A DNA stretch of 64,000 nucleotides. Origin: Marivirga salinae (GTDB taxonomy: Bacteria; Bacteroidota; Bacteroidia; Cytophagales; Cyclobacteriaceae). Location of the stretch: assembly GCF_030503855.1 (NCBI RefSeq), contig NZ_CP129971.1, positions 4,402,001 through 4,466,000 on the forward strand. The letters run 5' to 3'. A program made the position numbers and the translations under genes. The notes under the pieces are model-generated. The model saw only the letters and a list, made by a program, of their open reading frames with translations, was not told the origin of the DNA and ran no database searches. This document shows, one piece after another, positions 1-8,795 of this stretch (the first letter of the stretch is position 1; each line of letters opens with the position of its first letter).

Positions 1-16
1 TTTTTGGCTGTAACAT
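1..16 (-). CDS. rplP: 50S ribosomal protein L16, first codons only
   Basis: Only the first five codons are in the window. They read M-L-Q-P-K on the minus strand, the usual start of bacterial L16. The gene follows rpsC with about 29 bases between them, which is the standard S10-operon order. The rest lies beyond base 1. The call rests on the short match plus gene order. Confidence 0.72.
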
Positions 17-45
17 TTTCTAAAAATCTTTTACCAAGAAAGCGC

Positions 46-780
46 TTATTTACGCTTTCTTTTAGGACGTTCACTTCTTCTATTATTAGCCGGGCCACCA
101 CCTTTATTACTAGGTGCGCCTGCCCCAACATTAAGCGACAAGTCTCTCTTGCCGAAAACCTCTCCTTTGAAAACCCATACTTTCACACCAATAGTTCCAT
201 AAATTGTATGTGCTGGGGTTGTTTCATAGTCGATATCTGCCCTCAATGTATGCAAAGGAATTCTACCTTCTTTATACATTTCGGTACGTGCCATTTCAGC
301 CCCGCCTAAACGACCTGAAACTTTTATCTTTATACCTTGTGCTCCTACTCTCATAGCTGAAGCAATTGCTTGCTTCATTGCTCTTCTGTAAGATATTCTA
401 GCTTTCAATTGTTGACCGATAGATTCACCAATCAATTTGGCATCTAATTCAGGACGTTTGATTTCAAAAATATTGATTTGAACATCCTTAGCTGTCAATT
501 TTTTAAGCTCCTCTTTCAATTTATCAACTTCACTACCACCTTTACCAATTACAACTCCTGGTCTAGCAGTATGTACAGTTAAAGTGATTCTTTTTAAAGT
601 TCTTTCGATAACAATTTTAGAGATCCCACCTTTAGGAATACGAGCTAATATATATTCTCTTATTTTTTGATCTTCTATTAGTTTATCAGAAAAAGACAAA
701 CCCTTTCCCCCGTACCAGTTGGACTCCCAACCGCGAACGATACCTAAACGAAAACCTATTGGATTAACTTTCTGTCCCAT
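46..780 (-). CDS. rpsC: 30S ribosomal protein S3
   Basis: S3 sits in the head of the small subunit near the mRNA entry tunnel. The 244-residue protein starts with the typical [13 protein letters not shown]. Its KH RNA-binding loop GKGG is at about residues 79-82, and the conserved C-terminal domain follows (around residues 110-210). The last 25 residues form a basic Gly/Asn/Arg/Lys tail, a lineage-variable extension. It lies two bases after rplV in the S10 operon, so co-transcription and translational coupling are likely. Confidence 0.98.
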   Translation of the reverse strand: MGQKVNPIGFRLGIVRGWESNWYGGKGLSFSDKLIEDQKIREYILARIPKGGISKIVIERTLKRITLTVHTARPGVVIGKGGSEVDKLKEELKKLTAKDVQINIFEIKRPELDAKLIGESIGQQLKARISYRRAMKQAIASAMRVGAQGIKIKVSGRLGGAEMARTEMYKEGRIPLHTLRADIDYETTPAHTIYGTIGVKVWVFKGEVFGKRDLSLNVGAGAPSNKGGGPANNRRSERPKRKRK

Positions 781-782
781 TG

Positions 783-1169
783 TTATTTATTTTCAGCGTT
801 ATCAGTTTCAGCCAATACCGCTTCACTCGCAGCACTGTCAACAATCAAAGTTACATGGTTTGATCTCTTTCTAATTCTATGAGCTCTACCCTGAGGAGCA
901 GGTCTAAGTCTTTTCAAAACCCTACCACCGTCTACTTGAACAGATTTTACAAATAAATCAGCATCTTCAAGATCAAGTTCTGGATTGGCTTGTTGCCAGT
1001 TGGCAATTGCAGAAAGCAATAATTTTTCAACTCTAGCTGCTCCATGCTTAGATTCAAATTTTAGAATATTCAAAGCACGATTAACCTTTTCACCTCTGAT
1101 AAGATCCACTACCATCCTCATTTTACGAGGAGAAGTAGGTACGTTATTTAATTTAGCTATTGCTTCCAT
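783..1169 (-). CDS. rplV: 50S ribosomal protein L22
   Basis: L22 binds 23S rRNA, and its extended loop lines the peptide exit tunnel. The 128-residue protein has the family signature around [20 protein letters not shown] at about residues 79-98, which includes the tunnel loop. Residues after about 115 are a short acidic tail not needed for the fold. Its ATG overlaps the TAA stop of rpsS by one base (TAATG), a sign of translational coupling within the S10 operon. Confidence 0.98.
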   Translation of the reverse strand: MEAIAKLNNVPTSPRKMRMVVDLIRGEKVNRALNILKFESKHGAARVEKLLLSAIANWQQANPELDLEDADLFVKSVQVDGGRVLKRLRPAPQGRAHRIRKRSNHVTLIVDSAASEAVLAETDNAENK

Positions 1170-1447
1170 TATCTCCTACCTTTATCTTTTTTGTTAATAT
1201 GACCCCTGAAATTTCTAGTAGGAGAAAACTCACCTAGCTTATGTCCTACCATGTTTTCAGTTACATAAACAGGAATAAATTTATTCCCATTGTGAACTGC
1301 AAAAGTATGACCAACAAAATCAGGAGAAATCATAGATCTTCTTGACCAAGTTTTGATAACCGACTTCTTTCCGGAGTCATTCATATTATCAACTTTCTTT
1401 TCAAGACGAAAGTCGATATAAGGTCCTTTTTTTAACGATCTAGCCAT
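1169..1447 (-). CDS. rpsS: 30S ribosomal protein S19
   Basis: S19 binds 16S rRNA in the head of the 30S subunit next to S13. The 92-residue length is normal. The start [12 protein letters not shown] and the block [20 protein letters not shown] are strongly conserved. It sits between rplB and rplV as in nearly all bacteria, and its stop codon shares one base with the rplV start. Confidence 0.98.
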   Translation of the reverse strand: MARSLKKGPYIDFRLEKKVDNMNDSGKKSVIKTWSRRSMISPDFVGHTFAVHNGNKFIPVYVTENMVGHKLGEFSPTRNFRGHINKKDKGRR

Positions 1448-1450
1448 CTA

Positions 1451-2272
1451 TTATTTCTTTTTACCGATAATTAATTTATTGGAATATTTTTTAGGCGTTC
1501 TGGTTTTCAAACCTTTCGCCAATAAACCTTTTCTTGATCTTGGGTGACCTCCTGAAGATTTACCTTCACCACCACCCATTGGGTGATCAACTGGGTTCAT
1601 AACAACCGCTCTTGTTCTAGGTCTGCGACCTAACCAACGTTTACGACCTGCTTTACCTAACTTCACAATCATGTGATCACCATTAGAAACAGTTCCTACA
1701 GTTGCCATGCATGTAGCTAATATCAACCTCATTTCACCAGAAGGCAATTTTAAGGTTGCATATTTACCGTCTCTTGCCAATAACTGTGCATATGAACCAG
1801 CACTTCTTGACATAGCACCACCTGCACCAGGCTTGATTTCAATATTATGAATGATAGTACCTAAAGGAATATCAGATAACGGTAGTGCATTTCCTACTTC
1901 AGGAGCAATGCCTTTACCTGATACAATAGTATCACCTACTTTCAATCCGTTTGGAGCTAAGATATATCTCTTTTCTCCATCAGCATAGTGCAATAAAGCA
2001 ATAAATGCTGTTCTTCCCGGATCATACTCTAAGGTAGCTACTTTAGCAGGAATGTTTAACTTATTCCTTTTAAAATCAACAATTCTTAAACTTTGTTTAT
2101 GACCACCACCTAAGTAGCGCATTGTCATACGTCCTGAATTGTTTCTTCCACCTGATTTTTTACTTGGAGCAAGTAATGACTTCTCAGGAGCCACTTTACT
2201 TAACTCGGTATAAACCGGTGCTAACCTATATCTTTGTCCAGCTGTAACTGGTCTTAATTTTTTAACTGCCAT
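1451..2272 (-). CDS. rplB: 50S ribosomal protein L2
   Basis: L2 is a primary 23S rRNA binder needed for subunit joining and peptidyl transferase assembly. The 273-residue protein has the hallmark segment [20 protein letters not shown] at about residues 225-244, including the conserved histidine near position 230. Length and order (rplW upstream, rpsS three bases downstream) are normal. No unusual changes were seen. Confidence 0.98.
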   Translation of the reverse strand: MAVKKLRPVTAGQRYRLAPVYTELSKVAPEKSLLAPSKKSGGRNNSGRMTMRYLGGGHKQSLRIVDFKRNKLNIPAKVATLEYDPGRTAFIALLHYADGEKRYILAPNGLKVGDTIVSGKGIAPEVGNALPLSDIPLGTIIHNIEIKPGAGGAMSRSAGSYAQLLARDGKYATLKLPSGEMRLILATCMATVGTVSNGDHMIVKLGKAGRKRWLGRRPRTRAVVMNPVDHPMGGGEGKSSGGHPRSRKGLLAKGLKTRTPKKYSNKLIIGKKK

Positions 2273-2283
2273 TTTTCAGATCA

Positions 2284-2571
2284 TTAAATTTCGCTGTAGA
2301 AATCGATTACCTCTCCTTCTGCTACAGTTACAATTGCTTTTTTGAAACTAGGCTTTCTACCAGTAAGAATCCTAGACTTAGTGTAACGAGATTTTTGTTT
2401 ACCTAAATACTTCATAGTATTTATGCTCTCTACATTTACACCGTAAGTTTTTTCAACCTCAGCTTTAATTTGGATTTTGTTTGCATTGATATTGACAACA
2501 AATCCATATTTACCATTTTCGTTGAGGGCTGAGACTTTTTCCGTAACAAGTGGTTTTATTAAAACGCTCAT
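2284..2571 (-). CDS. rplW: 50S ribosomal protein L23
   Basis: L23 lies at the peptide tunnel exit and is the docking site for trigger factor and SRP. The 95-residue protein begins with the typical LIKPLVTEKVSAL segment and contains the long basic loop (about residues 55-75, KQKSRYTKSRI) that contacts 23S rRNA. It is placed between rplD and rplB as expected, with 5 and 11 bases of spacing. Confidence 0.96.
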   Translation of the reverse strand: MSVLIKPLVTEKVSALNENGKYGFVVNINANKIQIKAEVEKTYGVNVESINTMKYLGKQKSRYTKSRILTGRKPSFKKAIVTVAEGEVIDFYSEI

Positions 2572-2576
2572 ATCTT

Positions 2577-3203
2577 TTACTTAAATAAGTTTTCAATTTT
2601 CTCTAAAGAACCTTCAACAAAAAGTAACTGATCAGCATGAAGTACATCATATGTATTTAATGAATCGACTGTAGTTACTCGCGTATTTTTAATATTTCTA
2701 CCAGATAAAACGATATTCTTATCTACTTCTGGAAGAACTAAAAGTGTCTTTTTAGCATCTAAAGACAACTTGTTCAACATATCTGTATAGTTCTTAGTTT
2801 TCACTTCATTAAAAGTAAAGCCCTCTAATACAGATATCATCTGATCCTTTGCTTTGTAAGTTAAAGCTGATTTTCTAGCAACCGCTTTTAACTTTTTATT
2901 TAATTTAAAGCTGTAGTCTTTTGGTCTTGGACCAAAAACTCTACCACCACCTTTAAAGATTGGTGATTTAATACTACCAGCACGAGCAGTACCCGTACCT
3001 TTTTGCTTTTTAATCTTTCTAGTTGAACCAGAAATTTCAGCTCTCTCTTTAGATTTATGCGTTCCTTGTCTCGCATTAGCCATTTTCTGTTTCACATCTA
3101 AATAAATAGCGTGATCATTTGGCTCTATATCAAAGATGGCATCCGATAAAGAAATTTTTCTTCCGGTGTCTTCGCCTGTATGTTTTATAATTGAAAGCTC
3201 CAT
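2577..3203 (-). CDS. rplD: 50S ribosomal protein L4
   Basis: L4 contacts 23S rRNA, and its loop reaches into the exit tunnel. The 208-residue protein has the tunnel loop region KQKGTGTARAGSIKSPIFKG at about residues 66-85, followed by GGRVFGPRPKDY. The proteobacterial role of L4 as repressor of its own operon is known there but cannot be judged here. The gap to rplC is two bases. Confidence 0.97.
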   Translation of the reverse strand: MELSIIKHTGEDTGRKISLSDAIFDIEPNDHAIYLDVKQKMANARQGTHKSKERAEISGSTRKIKKQKGTGTARAGSIKSPIFKGGGRVFGPRPKDYSFKLNKKLKAVARKSALTYKAKDQMISVLEGFTFNEVKTKNYTDMLNKLSLDAKKTLLVLPEVDKNIVLSGRNIKNTRVTTVDSLNTYDVLHADQLLFVEGSLEKIENLFK

Positions 3204-3205
3204 CT

Positions 3206-3844
3206 TTATTTCTCTATTATTACAAATGAATTTTTAGCACCCGGTACTGACCCACTTACTAAAAGTAAGTTTTTTTCAGGAATCAATTTCAAGACTCTTA
3301 AGTTAGTATTCTTAACTCTATCGCCTCCCATTCTTCCAGCCATACGCATACCAGGGAATACTCTTGCCGGATATGAAGCACCACCAATTGAACCCGGTGC
3401 TCTTTGTCTATTATGCTGACCATGAGTTGCTTGACCAACTCCACCGAAACCATGACGTTTTACAACACCTTGGAATCCTTTTCCTTTTGAAGTACCTGCA
3501 ATATCAACAAAATCACCTTCTTCAAAAACATCGCTGATGGTCACTGTTTGACCTAAGTTGTAGTTATCCACGAAAGTATCATAACCTTCATATTCACGAA
3601 ACTCAACTAGTTTTTTCTTAGGAGTTGTTTGAGCATTTTTAAAGTGCCCTTGCATTGCTTTTGGTGTATTCTTCTCCTTGCGCTCATCGTAGCCCAATTG
3701 AATAGCAGAATAACCATCGGTTTCCTCTTTTTTTACTTGTGTAACCACACAAGGACCAGCTTCTATCACCGTGCATGCGACATTTCGTCCATCGACACCG
3801 TAGATACTAGTCATTCCGATTTTCTTTCCTATTATTCCAGACAT
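3206..3844 (-). CDS. rplC: 50S ribosomal protein L3
   Basis: L3 is an early 23S rRNA binder near the peptidyl transferase centre. I chose the ATG at 3844, giving 212 residues beginning [16 protein letters not shown], because this is the conserved family start; the frame stays open six codons further upstream. The central conserved part is [20 protein letters not shown] around residues 120-140. It is the first gene of the S10-type operon here, with a promoter at 3904-3934 and a leader of about 55 bases. Confidence 0.97.
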   Translation of the reverse strand: MSGIIGKKIGMTSIYGVDGRNVACTVIEAGPCVVTQVKKEETDGYSAIQLGYDERKEKNTPKAMQGHFKNAQTTPKKKLVEFREYEGYDTFVDNYNLGQTVTISDVFEEGDFVDIAGTSKGKGFQGVVKRHGFGGVGQATHGQHNRQRAPGSIGGASYPARVFPGMRMAGRMGGDRVKNTNLRVLKLIPEKNLLLVSGSVPGAKNSFVIIEK

Positions 3845-3903
3845 TATTAATTTGATTAACAACCTTTTAGCGGGTTTTACCGTAGCTTTTCCCGAAAGGA
3901 CTG

Positions 3904-3934
3904 CAAAGTTAGTAAAATATTATAAGCTACAAAA
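3904..3934 (-). promoter_or_regulatory. Promoter of the rplC (S10-type) operon
   Basis: On the minus strand TTTTG (3934-3930) is followed after 18 bases by TAACTTTG (3911-3904), which fits the Bacteroidota pattern of TTTG at -33 and TAnnTTTG at -7. Transcription would start near 3898, about 55 bases before the rplC ATG. The promoter lies just behind the rpsJ terminator, so the S10 genes form their own unit. The element is a motif match; activity is inferred. Confidence 0.75.
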
Positions 3935-3962
3935 CTTACAACATTAAAAAATGTAAAATTAT

Positions 3963-4009
3963 AAAAAAGAAAAACCAATGATACCCTGACCATTGGTTTT
4001 TCTTTTTTT
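3963..4009 (-). terminator. Terminator after rpsJ
   Basis: An inverted repeat with arms of about 17 bases (3963-3980 and 3991-4009, core AAAAACCAATG / CATTGGTTTTT) and a 10-base loop lies 14 bases after the rpsJ stop. On the minus strand the A-rich and T-rich flanks give the stem-plus-U-tract form of an intrinsic terminator. It separates the str operon from the rplC operon. Confidence 0.85.
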
Positions 4010-4022
4010 AAATAATAATCTA

Positions 4023-4328
4023 TTACACCTTAATCTCAACATCAACTCCACTAGGAAGCTCAAGTTTCATTAAAGCATCAACTGTTTTTGCGCTATTTGA
4101 ATAAATGTCAACTAATCTTTTGAAAGTACATAGCTGATACTGCTCACGTGATTTCTTGTTCACGTGAGGAGAACGCAAAACTGTAAATATTTCTTTCTCA
4201 GTAGGCAAAGGAATTGGACCACTCACTACTGCACCTGTTGTCTTTACAGCTCTCACAATTTTCTCAGAAGACTTGTCTACTAAATTGTGATCGTATGATT
4301 TTAACTTTATTCTAATTTTTTGATTCAT
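4023..4328 (-). CDS. rpsJ: 30S ribosomal protein S10
   Basis: S10 belongs to the head of the 30S subunit and is NusE in antitermination complexes. The 101-residue protein has the conserved [14 protein letters not shown] start and the [14 protein letters not shown] block around residues 53-66. It follows fusA after nine bases and ends at a strong terminator. Here rpsJ belongs to the str operon, not the S10 operon; this arrangement is known in Bacteroidota. Confidence 0.97.
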   Translation of the reverse strand: MNQKIRIKLKSYDHNLVDKSSEKIVRAVKTTGAVVSGPIPLPTEKEIFTVLRSPHVNKKSREQYQLCTFKRLVDIYSNSAKTVDALMKLELPSGVDVEIKV

Positions 4329-4337
4329 GATTCCTAA

Positions 4338-6455
4338 TTATTTAACAGTCTCCCCTTTAGATTTTGCAATTACTTCTTCCGCAATATTACGAGGAACTGG
4401 GTCATAGTGTGAAAAAGTTAAGGATGCAGTTGCTCTACCAGAACTAATTGTTCTTAGATCAGTAACATATCCAAATAATTCAGACAATGGAACGTCAGCT
4501 CTAATTACTTGAGCTGCACCTTTAGGATCCATCCCTTTCATTAATCCTCTTCTCTTATTTAAATCACCTGTAACTGGACCAGTATATTCTTCTGGAGTAA
4601 GTACTTCCACTTTCATTACAGGCTCTAACAATTGAGGGCCCGCTTTTTTAGCAGCTTCTTTAAAACCGATTCTGGCAGCTAATTCAAAAGATAAAGCATC
4701 TGAATCGACATCGTGAAAACTACCATGATATAACTCAACTTTCATCGCTTCAATTGGATACCCAGCTAAAGGTCCATTAGACATAGCCTCAGTGAATCCT
4801 TTTTGTATTGCAGGGATAAATTCTTTTGGAATTACACCACCCGTAATTTTATTATCAAACTGTAAACCAGGTTGGATTTCTCCTTTTTCATCTGGCTCAG
4901 CCGGAGATAACTTAAATACGATATCTGCGAATTTACCTTTACCACCAGATTGCTTTTTATAAACCTCTTTGTGATCAACTAAATTAGAGATAGCTTCTTT
5001 GTAAGCAACTTGAGGAGCTCCTTGATTGATATCAACCTTGAATTCTCTTTTCAAACGATCCATGATGATATCCAAGTGTAACTCTCCCATTCCTCTTAGG
5101 ATAGTTTGACCAGTTTCTTCATCTGTGTTCACAAGAAGAGTAGGATCTTCTTCTACTAATTTGGCAATTGCCATACCCATTTTATCAACATCTGCCTGAG
5201 TTTTAGGCTCAATAGCATAGCCAATAACAGGCTCAGGGAATGTCATTGATTCAAGAACGATTTTATGTTTCTCGTTACAAAGCGTATCTCCTGTTTTTAT
5301 ATCTTTAAATCCTACAACCGCAGCAATATCACCAGCATGAAGAGTATCAATTTGGTTTTGCTTATTAGCATGCATTTGGAAGATTCTAGAAATTCTTTCT
5401 TTTTTGTTAGTTCTTGTATTAAATACATAAGAACCAGAATCTAAGGTACCTGAATAAGACCTAACAAAGCATAAACGCCCTACGAATGGATCAGTAGCAA
5501 TTTTAAATGCTAATGCTGCAAACGGATCATCTGACGTTGGCTTTCTAGAGGTTGGCTCGTCAGTATCAGGGTTAGTTCCAATAATTTTGTCTCTATCTAA
5601 AGGAGAAGGTAAAAGCTCCATCACATAGTTCAATAAAGTTTGAACACCTTTGTTTTTAAAGGCAGAACCACACAACATAGGAACGAATGCCAAATCTAAG
5701 GTAGCCGCTCTTAATGCCGCAATCACTTCATCCTTACTTATTGACTCAGGATCTTCAAAGTATTTCTCCATTAAAGATTCATCATACTCAGCAACTGACT
5801 CTAATAAGTGTTCACGATATTCACTCACATCGTCTTTCATGTCAGCAGGTATTTCTACCTCTTCCCAAGTCATACCTTGATCTTCTTCGTTCCAGACAAA
5901 GGCTTTCATTTCTACTAAATCAACTACCCCTTTGAAATTACCTTCGGCACCGATAGGCAATTGCAATGGCACTGATTTAGTACCTAACATTTCTTTAACC
6001 TGTTTACATACGTTTAAGAAATCGGCCCCATCTCGGTCCATTTTGTTAACGAAACCAAGTCTGGAAACATTATAATTATCAGCTAGTCTCCAGTTAGTTT
6101 CTGATTGAGGTTCAACACCATCAACAGCACTAAACAAGAACACTAAACCATCTAATACTCTTAAAGATCTATTTACTTCAACAGTAAAATCAACGTGACC
6201 TGGAGTATCAATTATATTAATATGATATTCTTCATCTTTGTAAGGCCAGAAAACAGTTGTTGCAGCAGAAGTAATAGTAATACCTCTTTCTTGCTCCTGT
6301 TCCATCCAGTCCATAGTGGCTGCACCATCATGAACCTCACCTAGCTTGTGACTTACACCAGTGTAGTATAAAATCCTTTCAGTAGTAGTAGTTTTTCCGG
6401 CATCGATATGTGCTGCGATACCTATATTACGTGTTAGTCTGAGATCTCTTGCCAT
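4338..6455 (-). CDS. fusA: Translation elongation factor G
   Basis: EF-G drives GTP-dependent translocation of tRNA and mRNA and acts with RRF in ribosome recycling. The 705-residue protein has the P-loop AHIDAGKTT at residues 15-23, the G3 motif DTPGHVDF and the G4 motif NKMDRDGAD, followed by the domain II to V layout. Length is normal for the canonical factor. It sits between rpsG and rpsJ with gaps of 11 and 9 bases, as part of the str operon. Confidence 0.98.
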   Translation of the reverse strand: MARDLRLTRNIGIAAHIDAGKTTTTERILYYTGVSHKLGEVHDGAATMDWMEQEQERGITITSAATTVFWPYKDEEYHINIIDTPGHVDFTVEVNRSLRVLDGLVFLFSAVDGVEPQSETNWRLADNYNVSRLGFVNKMDRDGADFLNVCKQVKEMLGTKSVPLQLPIGAEGNFKGVVDLVEMKAFVWNEEDQGMTWEEVEIPADMKDDVSEYREHLLESVAEYDESLMEKYFEDPESISKDEVIAALRAATLDLAFVPMLCGSAFKNKGVQTLLNYVMELLPSPLDRDKIIGTNPDTDEPTSRKPTSDDPFAALAFKIATDPFVGRLCFVRSYSGTLDSGSYVFNTRTNKKERISRIFQMHANKQNQIDTLHAGDIAAVVGFKDIKTGDTLCNEKHKIVLESMTFPEPVIGYAIEPKTQADVDKMGMAIAKLVEEDPTLLVNTDEETGQTILRGMGELHLDIIMDRLKREFKVDINQGAPQVAYKEAISNLVDHKEVYKKQSGGKGKFADIVFKLSPAEPDEKGEIQPGLQFDNKITGGVIPKEFIPAIQKGFTEAMSNGPLAGYPIEAMKVELYHGSFHDVDSDALSFELAARIGFKEAAKKAGPQLLEPVMKVEVLTPEEYTGPVTGDLNKRRGLMKGMDPKGAAQVIRADVPLSELFGYVTDLRTISSGRATASLTFSHYDPVPRNIAEEVIAKSKGETVK

Positions 6456-6466
6456 TATATTAGCTT

Positions 6467-6934
6467 TTAAAATCTAAAATGAGAAAATGCTTTATTTGCT
6501 TCGGCCATACGGTGCGTATCATCTTTCTTTTTGATAGCAGCTCCTTCACCTTTAGAAGCAGCGACAATTTCGCCAGCTAAACGCTCCATCATGGTTTTTT
6601 CACCTCTTTTTCTTGAAAAAGTAATCATCCACTTAATTCCAAGAGAAACTTTTCTTTCAGGGCGAACTTCAAGAGGCACTTGGAATGTTGCTCCACCTAC
6701 TCTTCTACTTTTCACCTCAACTGCAGGAGAAATGTTAGCTAAAGCTTTTTTCCAAACTTCTAAACCGTTCTCTTTTGTTTTTTCTTCCACCAGACTTAGG
6801 GCATCGTAAAAAATACCGTAAGCAACACTTTTCTTACCATCAACCATCAGATAGTTAACAAATTTTGTAACCAAAGTATCTCCAAATTTAGGATCTGGAA
6901 GGATATATCGTTTTTTAGGTTTTGCTTTCCTCAT
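6467..6934 (-). CDS. rpsG: 30S ribosomal protein S7
   Basis: S7 nucleates assembly of the 30S head and lines the E site. The 155-residue protein has the family motif [17 protein letters not shown] near residues 14-30 and the [17 protein letters not shown] block near residues 78-94. It follows rpsL by six bases in the usual str order rpsL-rpsG-fusA. Confidence 0.98.
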   Translation of the reverse strand: MRKAKPKKRYILPDPKFGDTLVTKFVNYLMVDGKKSVAYGIFYDALSLVEEKTKENGLEVWKKALANISPAVEVKSRRVGGATFQVPLEVRPERKVSLGIKWMITFSRKRGEKTMMERLAGEIVAASKGEGAAIKKKDDTHRMAEANKAFSHFRF

Positions 6935-6940
6935 CGTTTT

Positions 6941-7315
6941 TTATTTCTTAGGTCTTTTTGCTCCATATTTTGATCTTCTTTGGGTACGACCGTTTACACC
7001 GGCAGTATCCAACGCACCCCTAATAATGTGATATCTCACACCGGGTAAATCTTTTACTCTACCACCTCTGATTAACACTATAGAGTGTTCTTGAAGGTTG
7101 TGACCTTCACCAGGGATATAAGCGTTTACTTCTTTTTGATTGGTCAACCTAACCCTAGCCACTTTTCTCATTGCTGAGTTTGGCTTTTTTGGAGTGGTGG
7201 TATAAACACGAGTACATACACCCCTTCTTTGTGGGCAAGAATCCAAAGCAGGAGATTTTGACTTTGAAGTCAATTTCTTTCTACCCTTTTTAACTAATTG
7301 TTGTATAGTAGGCAT
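6941..7315 (-). CDS. rpsL: 30S ribosomal protein S12
   Basis: S12 is at the decoding centre. The 124-residue protein has the two loops known for streptomycin response: TPKKPNSA with lysine at residue 43, and [10 protein letters not shown] with lysine at residue 88. Both match the drug-sensitive form by established knowledge of the family. It is the first gene of the str operon, with a promoter at 7362-7392 and a leader of about 45 bases. Confidence 0.98.
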   Translation of the reverse strand: MPTIQQLVKKGRKKLTSKSKSPALDSCPQRRGVCTRVYTTTPKKPNSAMRKVARVRLTNQKEVNAYIPGEGHNLQEHSIVLIRGGRVKDLPGVRYHIIRGALDTAGVNGRTQRRSKYGAKRPKK

Positions 7316-7361
7316 TTATTATAACTTTATCTTCTATTACTACTTGAGATTTTTAGGACTG

Positions 7362-7392
7362 CAAAGGTAAAAAATCAGATGCATTATCCAAA
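7362..7392 (-). promoter_or_regulatory. Promoter of the rpsL (str) operon
   Basis: The minus strand shows TTTG (7392-7389), exactly 19 bases, then TACCTTTG (7369-7362), a full match to the Bacteroidota consensus. The predicted start is near 7356, about 40 bases before the rpsL ATG. The spacer is occupied by the terminator hairpin of the upstream operon. Confidence 0.85.
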
Positions 7393-7403
7393 CACATCTG
7401 ATT
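7373..7403 (-). terminator. Terminator after the DUF3467 gene, inside the rpsL promoter
   Basis: Arms AATCAGATG (7373-7381) and CATCTGATT (7395-7403) form a 9-bp stem with a 13-base loop, followed on the minus strand by a run of six T. It stands about 38 bases after the DUF3467 stop. The loop carries the -33 TTTG and the T-run abuts the -7 element of the next promoter. Confidence 0.8.
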
Positions 7404-7441
7404 AATTATTTTCACAAAGTCCTAATTTATAAGGAATAAGC

Positions 7442-7768
7442 TTAAGCTTCTCCAACATTTGACCCGAAATTCATTGGGAATTTCGGTGATTCTTCTGACT
7501 GCTTTATTGGACCAAAGTTTTTTTCATACTTATTAATATTGTCCTTTAAAGCATTTAGAAGCCTTTTAGCGTGCTCCGGAGTTACTACAACTCTAGATTT
7601 TACCTTTGCTTTTGGCACACCTGGCATTAACCGGATGAAGTCAATCACAAATTCGCTGTTTGAGTGCGCAACCATCGCCAAATTTGCATAAACTCCTTCC
7701 GCTACATCATCAGGAAGCTCAATGTTAATTTGGTTTTGTTGTTTCTTATTACCTTTATTTTCCTCCAT
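7442..7768 (-). CDS. DUF3467 family protein behind rpoC
   Basis: The 108-residue acidic soluble protein belongs, by its core (IELPDDVAEGVYANLAMVAH and the segment EFVIDFIRLMPGVPKAKVKS), to the DUF3467 family, which in Bacteroidota is typically encoded right after rpoC. Its function is unknown. The core spans residues 15-90; the C-terminal 20 residues look disordered. It has no membrane segment or signal peptide. Transcription probably arrives from rpoC through a weak terminator at 7794-7817. Steady linkage to RNA polymerase genes suggests, without proof, a role in transcription or translation. Confidence 0.85.
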   Translation of the reverse strand: MEENKGNKKQQNQINIELPDDVAEGVYANLAMVAHSNSEFVIDFIRLMPGVPKAKVKSRVVVTPEHAKRLLNALKDNINKYEKNFGPIKQSEESPKFPMNFGSNVGEA

Positions 7769-7793
7769 TATTATTGGATTTATATTTAAAAGA

Positions 7794-7817
7794 AAGACTG
7801 AATTAAGCTTCAGTCTT
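7794..7817 (-). terminator. Hairpin terminator spanning the rpoC stop codon
   Basis: On the minus strand AAGACTGAA (7817-7809), a six-base loop and TTCAGTCTT (7802-7794) form a perfect 9-bp stem followed by TCTTTTAAA. The loop GCTTAA holds the rpoC stop codon TAA. It probably ends part of the rpoBC transcripts, with readthrough into the DUF3467 gene 26 bases further on. Confidence 0.65.
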
Positions 7818-8795
7818 TTCTTCTTTTACTTTACTTTCTTTCATGCTATCAAGCTCATCCTTAGAGCCTACAATCATTTCACTCCAATCTTTCAGACCAG
7901 TACCTGCAGGGATTAAATGTCCTACAATCACATTCTCTTTAAGACCATTTAAATGATCTGCTTTACCTCTGATAGAAGCTTCACTTAGAACTTTTGTAGT
8001 TTCCTGGAATGAAGCAGCTGAAATAAAGCTTTCAGTACCTAAAGAAGATTGTGTAATACCTTGTAATGTTGGTTTTGAAACTGCTGGTTCAGCGTCCCTA
8101 GTTTTCACCAATTTCAAATCTTTTCTTTTCAGCGTAGAGATTTCATCTCTTAATTTTCTAGCTGAAATGATTTGACCCGGCTTCAAGTTAGGTGAATCAC
8201 CTGCATCAGTTACCACTTTCATATCCAACACTCTGTCGTTTTCTTCTCTGAAAACAAATCTATCCACAACTTGATTAGGTAAGAATGTAGTATCTCCAGA
8301 TTCTAAGACCTGAACTTTCTGCATCATTTGTCTTACGATAACTTCGATGTGCTTATCATTGATCTTCACACCTTGTAATCGGTAAACTTCCTGAATTTCA
8401 TTTACAATGTATTCTTGAACTGCAGTTGGTCCTTTAATTGACAAAATATCAGAAGGTGTAGTAGCACCATCAGATAGTGCATAACCTGCTTTCACAAAGT
8501 CATTATCCTGAACCAAGATATGTTTAGATAGGGATACCAAGTATCTCTTCTTAACACCATCTTTAGATTCAATAAATATTTCTCTGTTACCTCTTTTAAT
8601 TCCTCCGAAAGTTACAACACCATCAATCTCAGATACTACTGCAGGGTTTGAAGGATTTCTTGCTTCAAACAACTCTGTTACTCGAGGTAGACCCCCTGTA
8701 ATATCTTTAGATTTACTTGTTGACCTTGGAATCTTAGCCAAAATCTGACCTGGTTTAATGGTAACTCCTTCGTCAACAGAGCATGTGAGCTCCAA
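7803..8795 (-). CDS. rpoC: RNA polymerase beta' subunit, C-terminal part in shifted frame
   Basis: This frame encodes the last 330 residues of beta', starting around [19 protein letters not shown] and running through [13 protein letters not shown] to the acidic-basic tail. It has no ATG of its own; the only start in the overlap is a TTG at 8795. It continues the frame of the 8773-12102 part after one extra base. The distance from the rpoC ATG at 12102 to this stop is 4300 bases, one more than a multiple of three; removing one base would give a normal beta' of 1432 residues. Alternatives are a sequencing error, a real split subunit, or recoding. Confidence 0.9.
   Translation of the reverse strand: MELTCSVDEGVTIKPGQILAKIPRSTSKSKDITGGLPRVTELFEARNPSNPAVVSEIDGVVTFGGIKRGNREIFIESKDGVKKRYLVSLSKHILVQDNDFVKAGYALSDGATTPSDILSIKGPTAVQEYIVNEIQEVYRLQGVKINDKHIEVIVRQMMQKVQVLESGDTTFLPNQVVDRFVFREENDRVLDMKVVTDAGDSPNLKPGQIISARKLRDEISTLKRKDLKLVKTRDAEPAVSKPTLQGITQSSLGTESFISAASFQETTKVLSEASIRGKADHLNGLKENVIVGHLIPAGTGLKDWSEMIVGSKDELDSMKESKVKEEKTEA

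Noticed and set aside
4..309. Plus-strand open frame opposite rpsC
   Set aside because: It lies fully inside rpsC on the other strand and has no family-like motif. The same holds for most short frames opposite rpoB, rpoC, fusA and the ilv genes.
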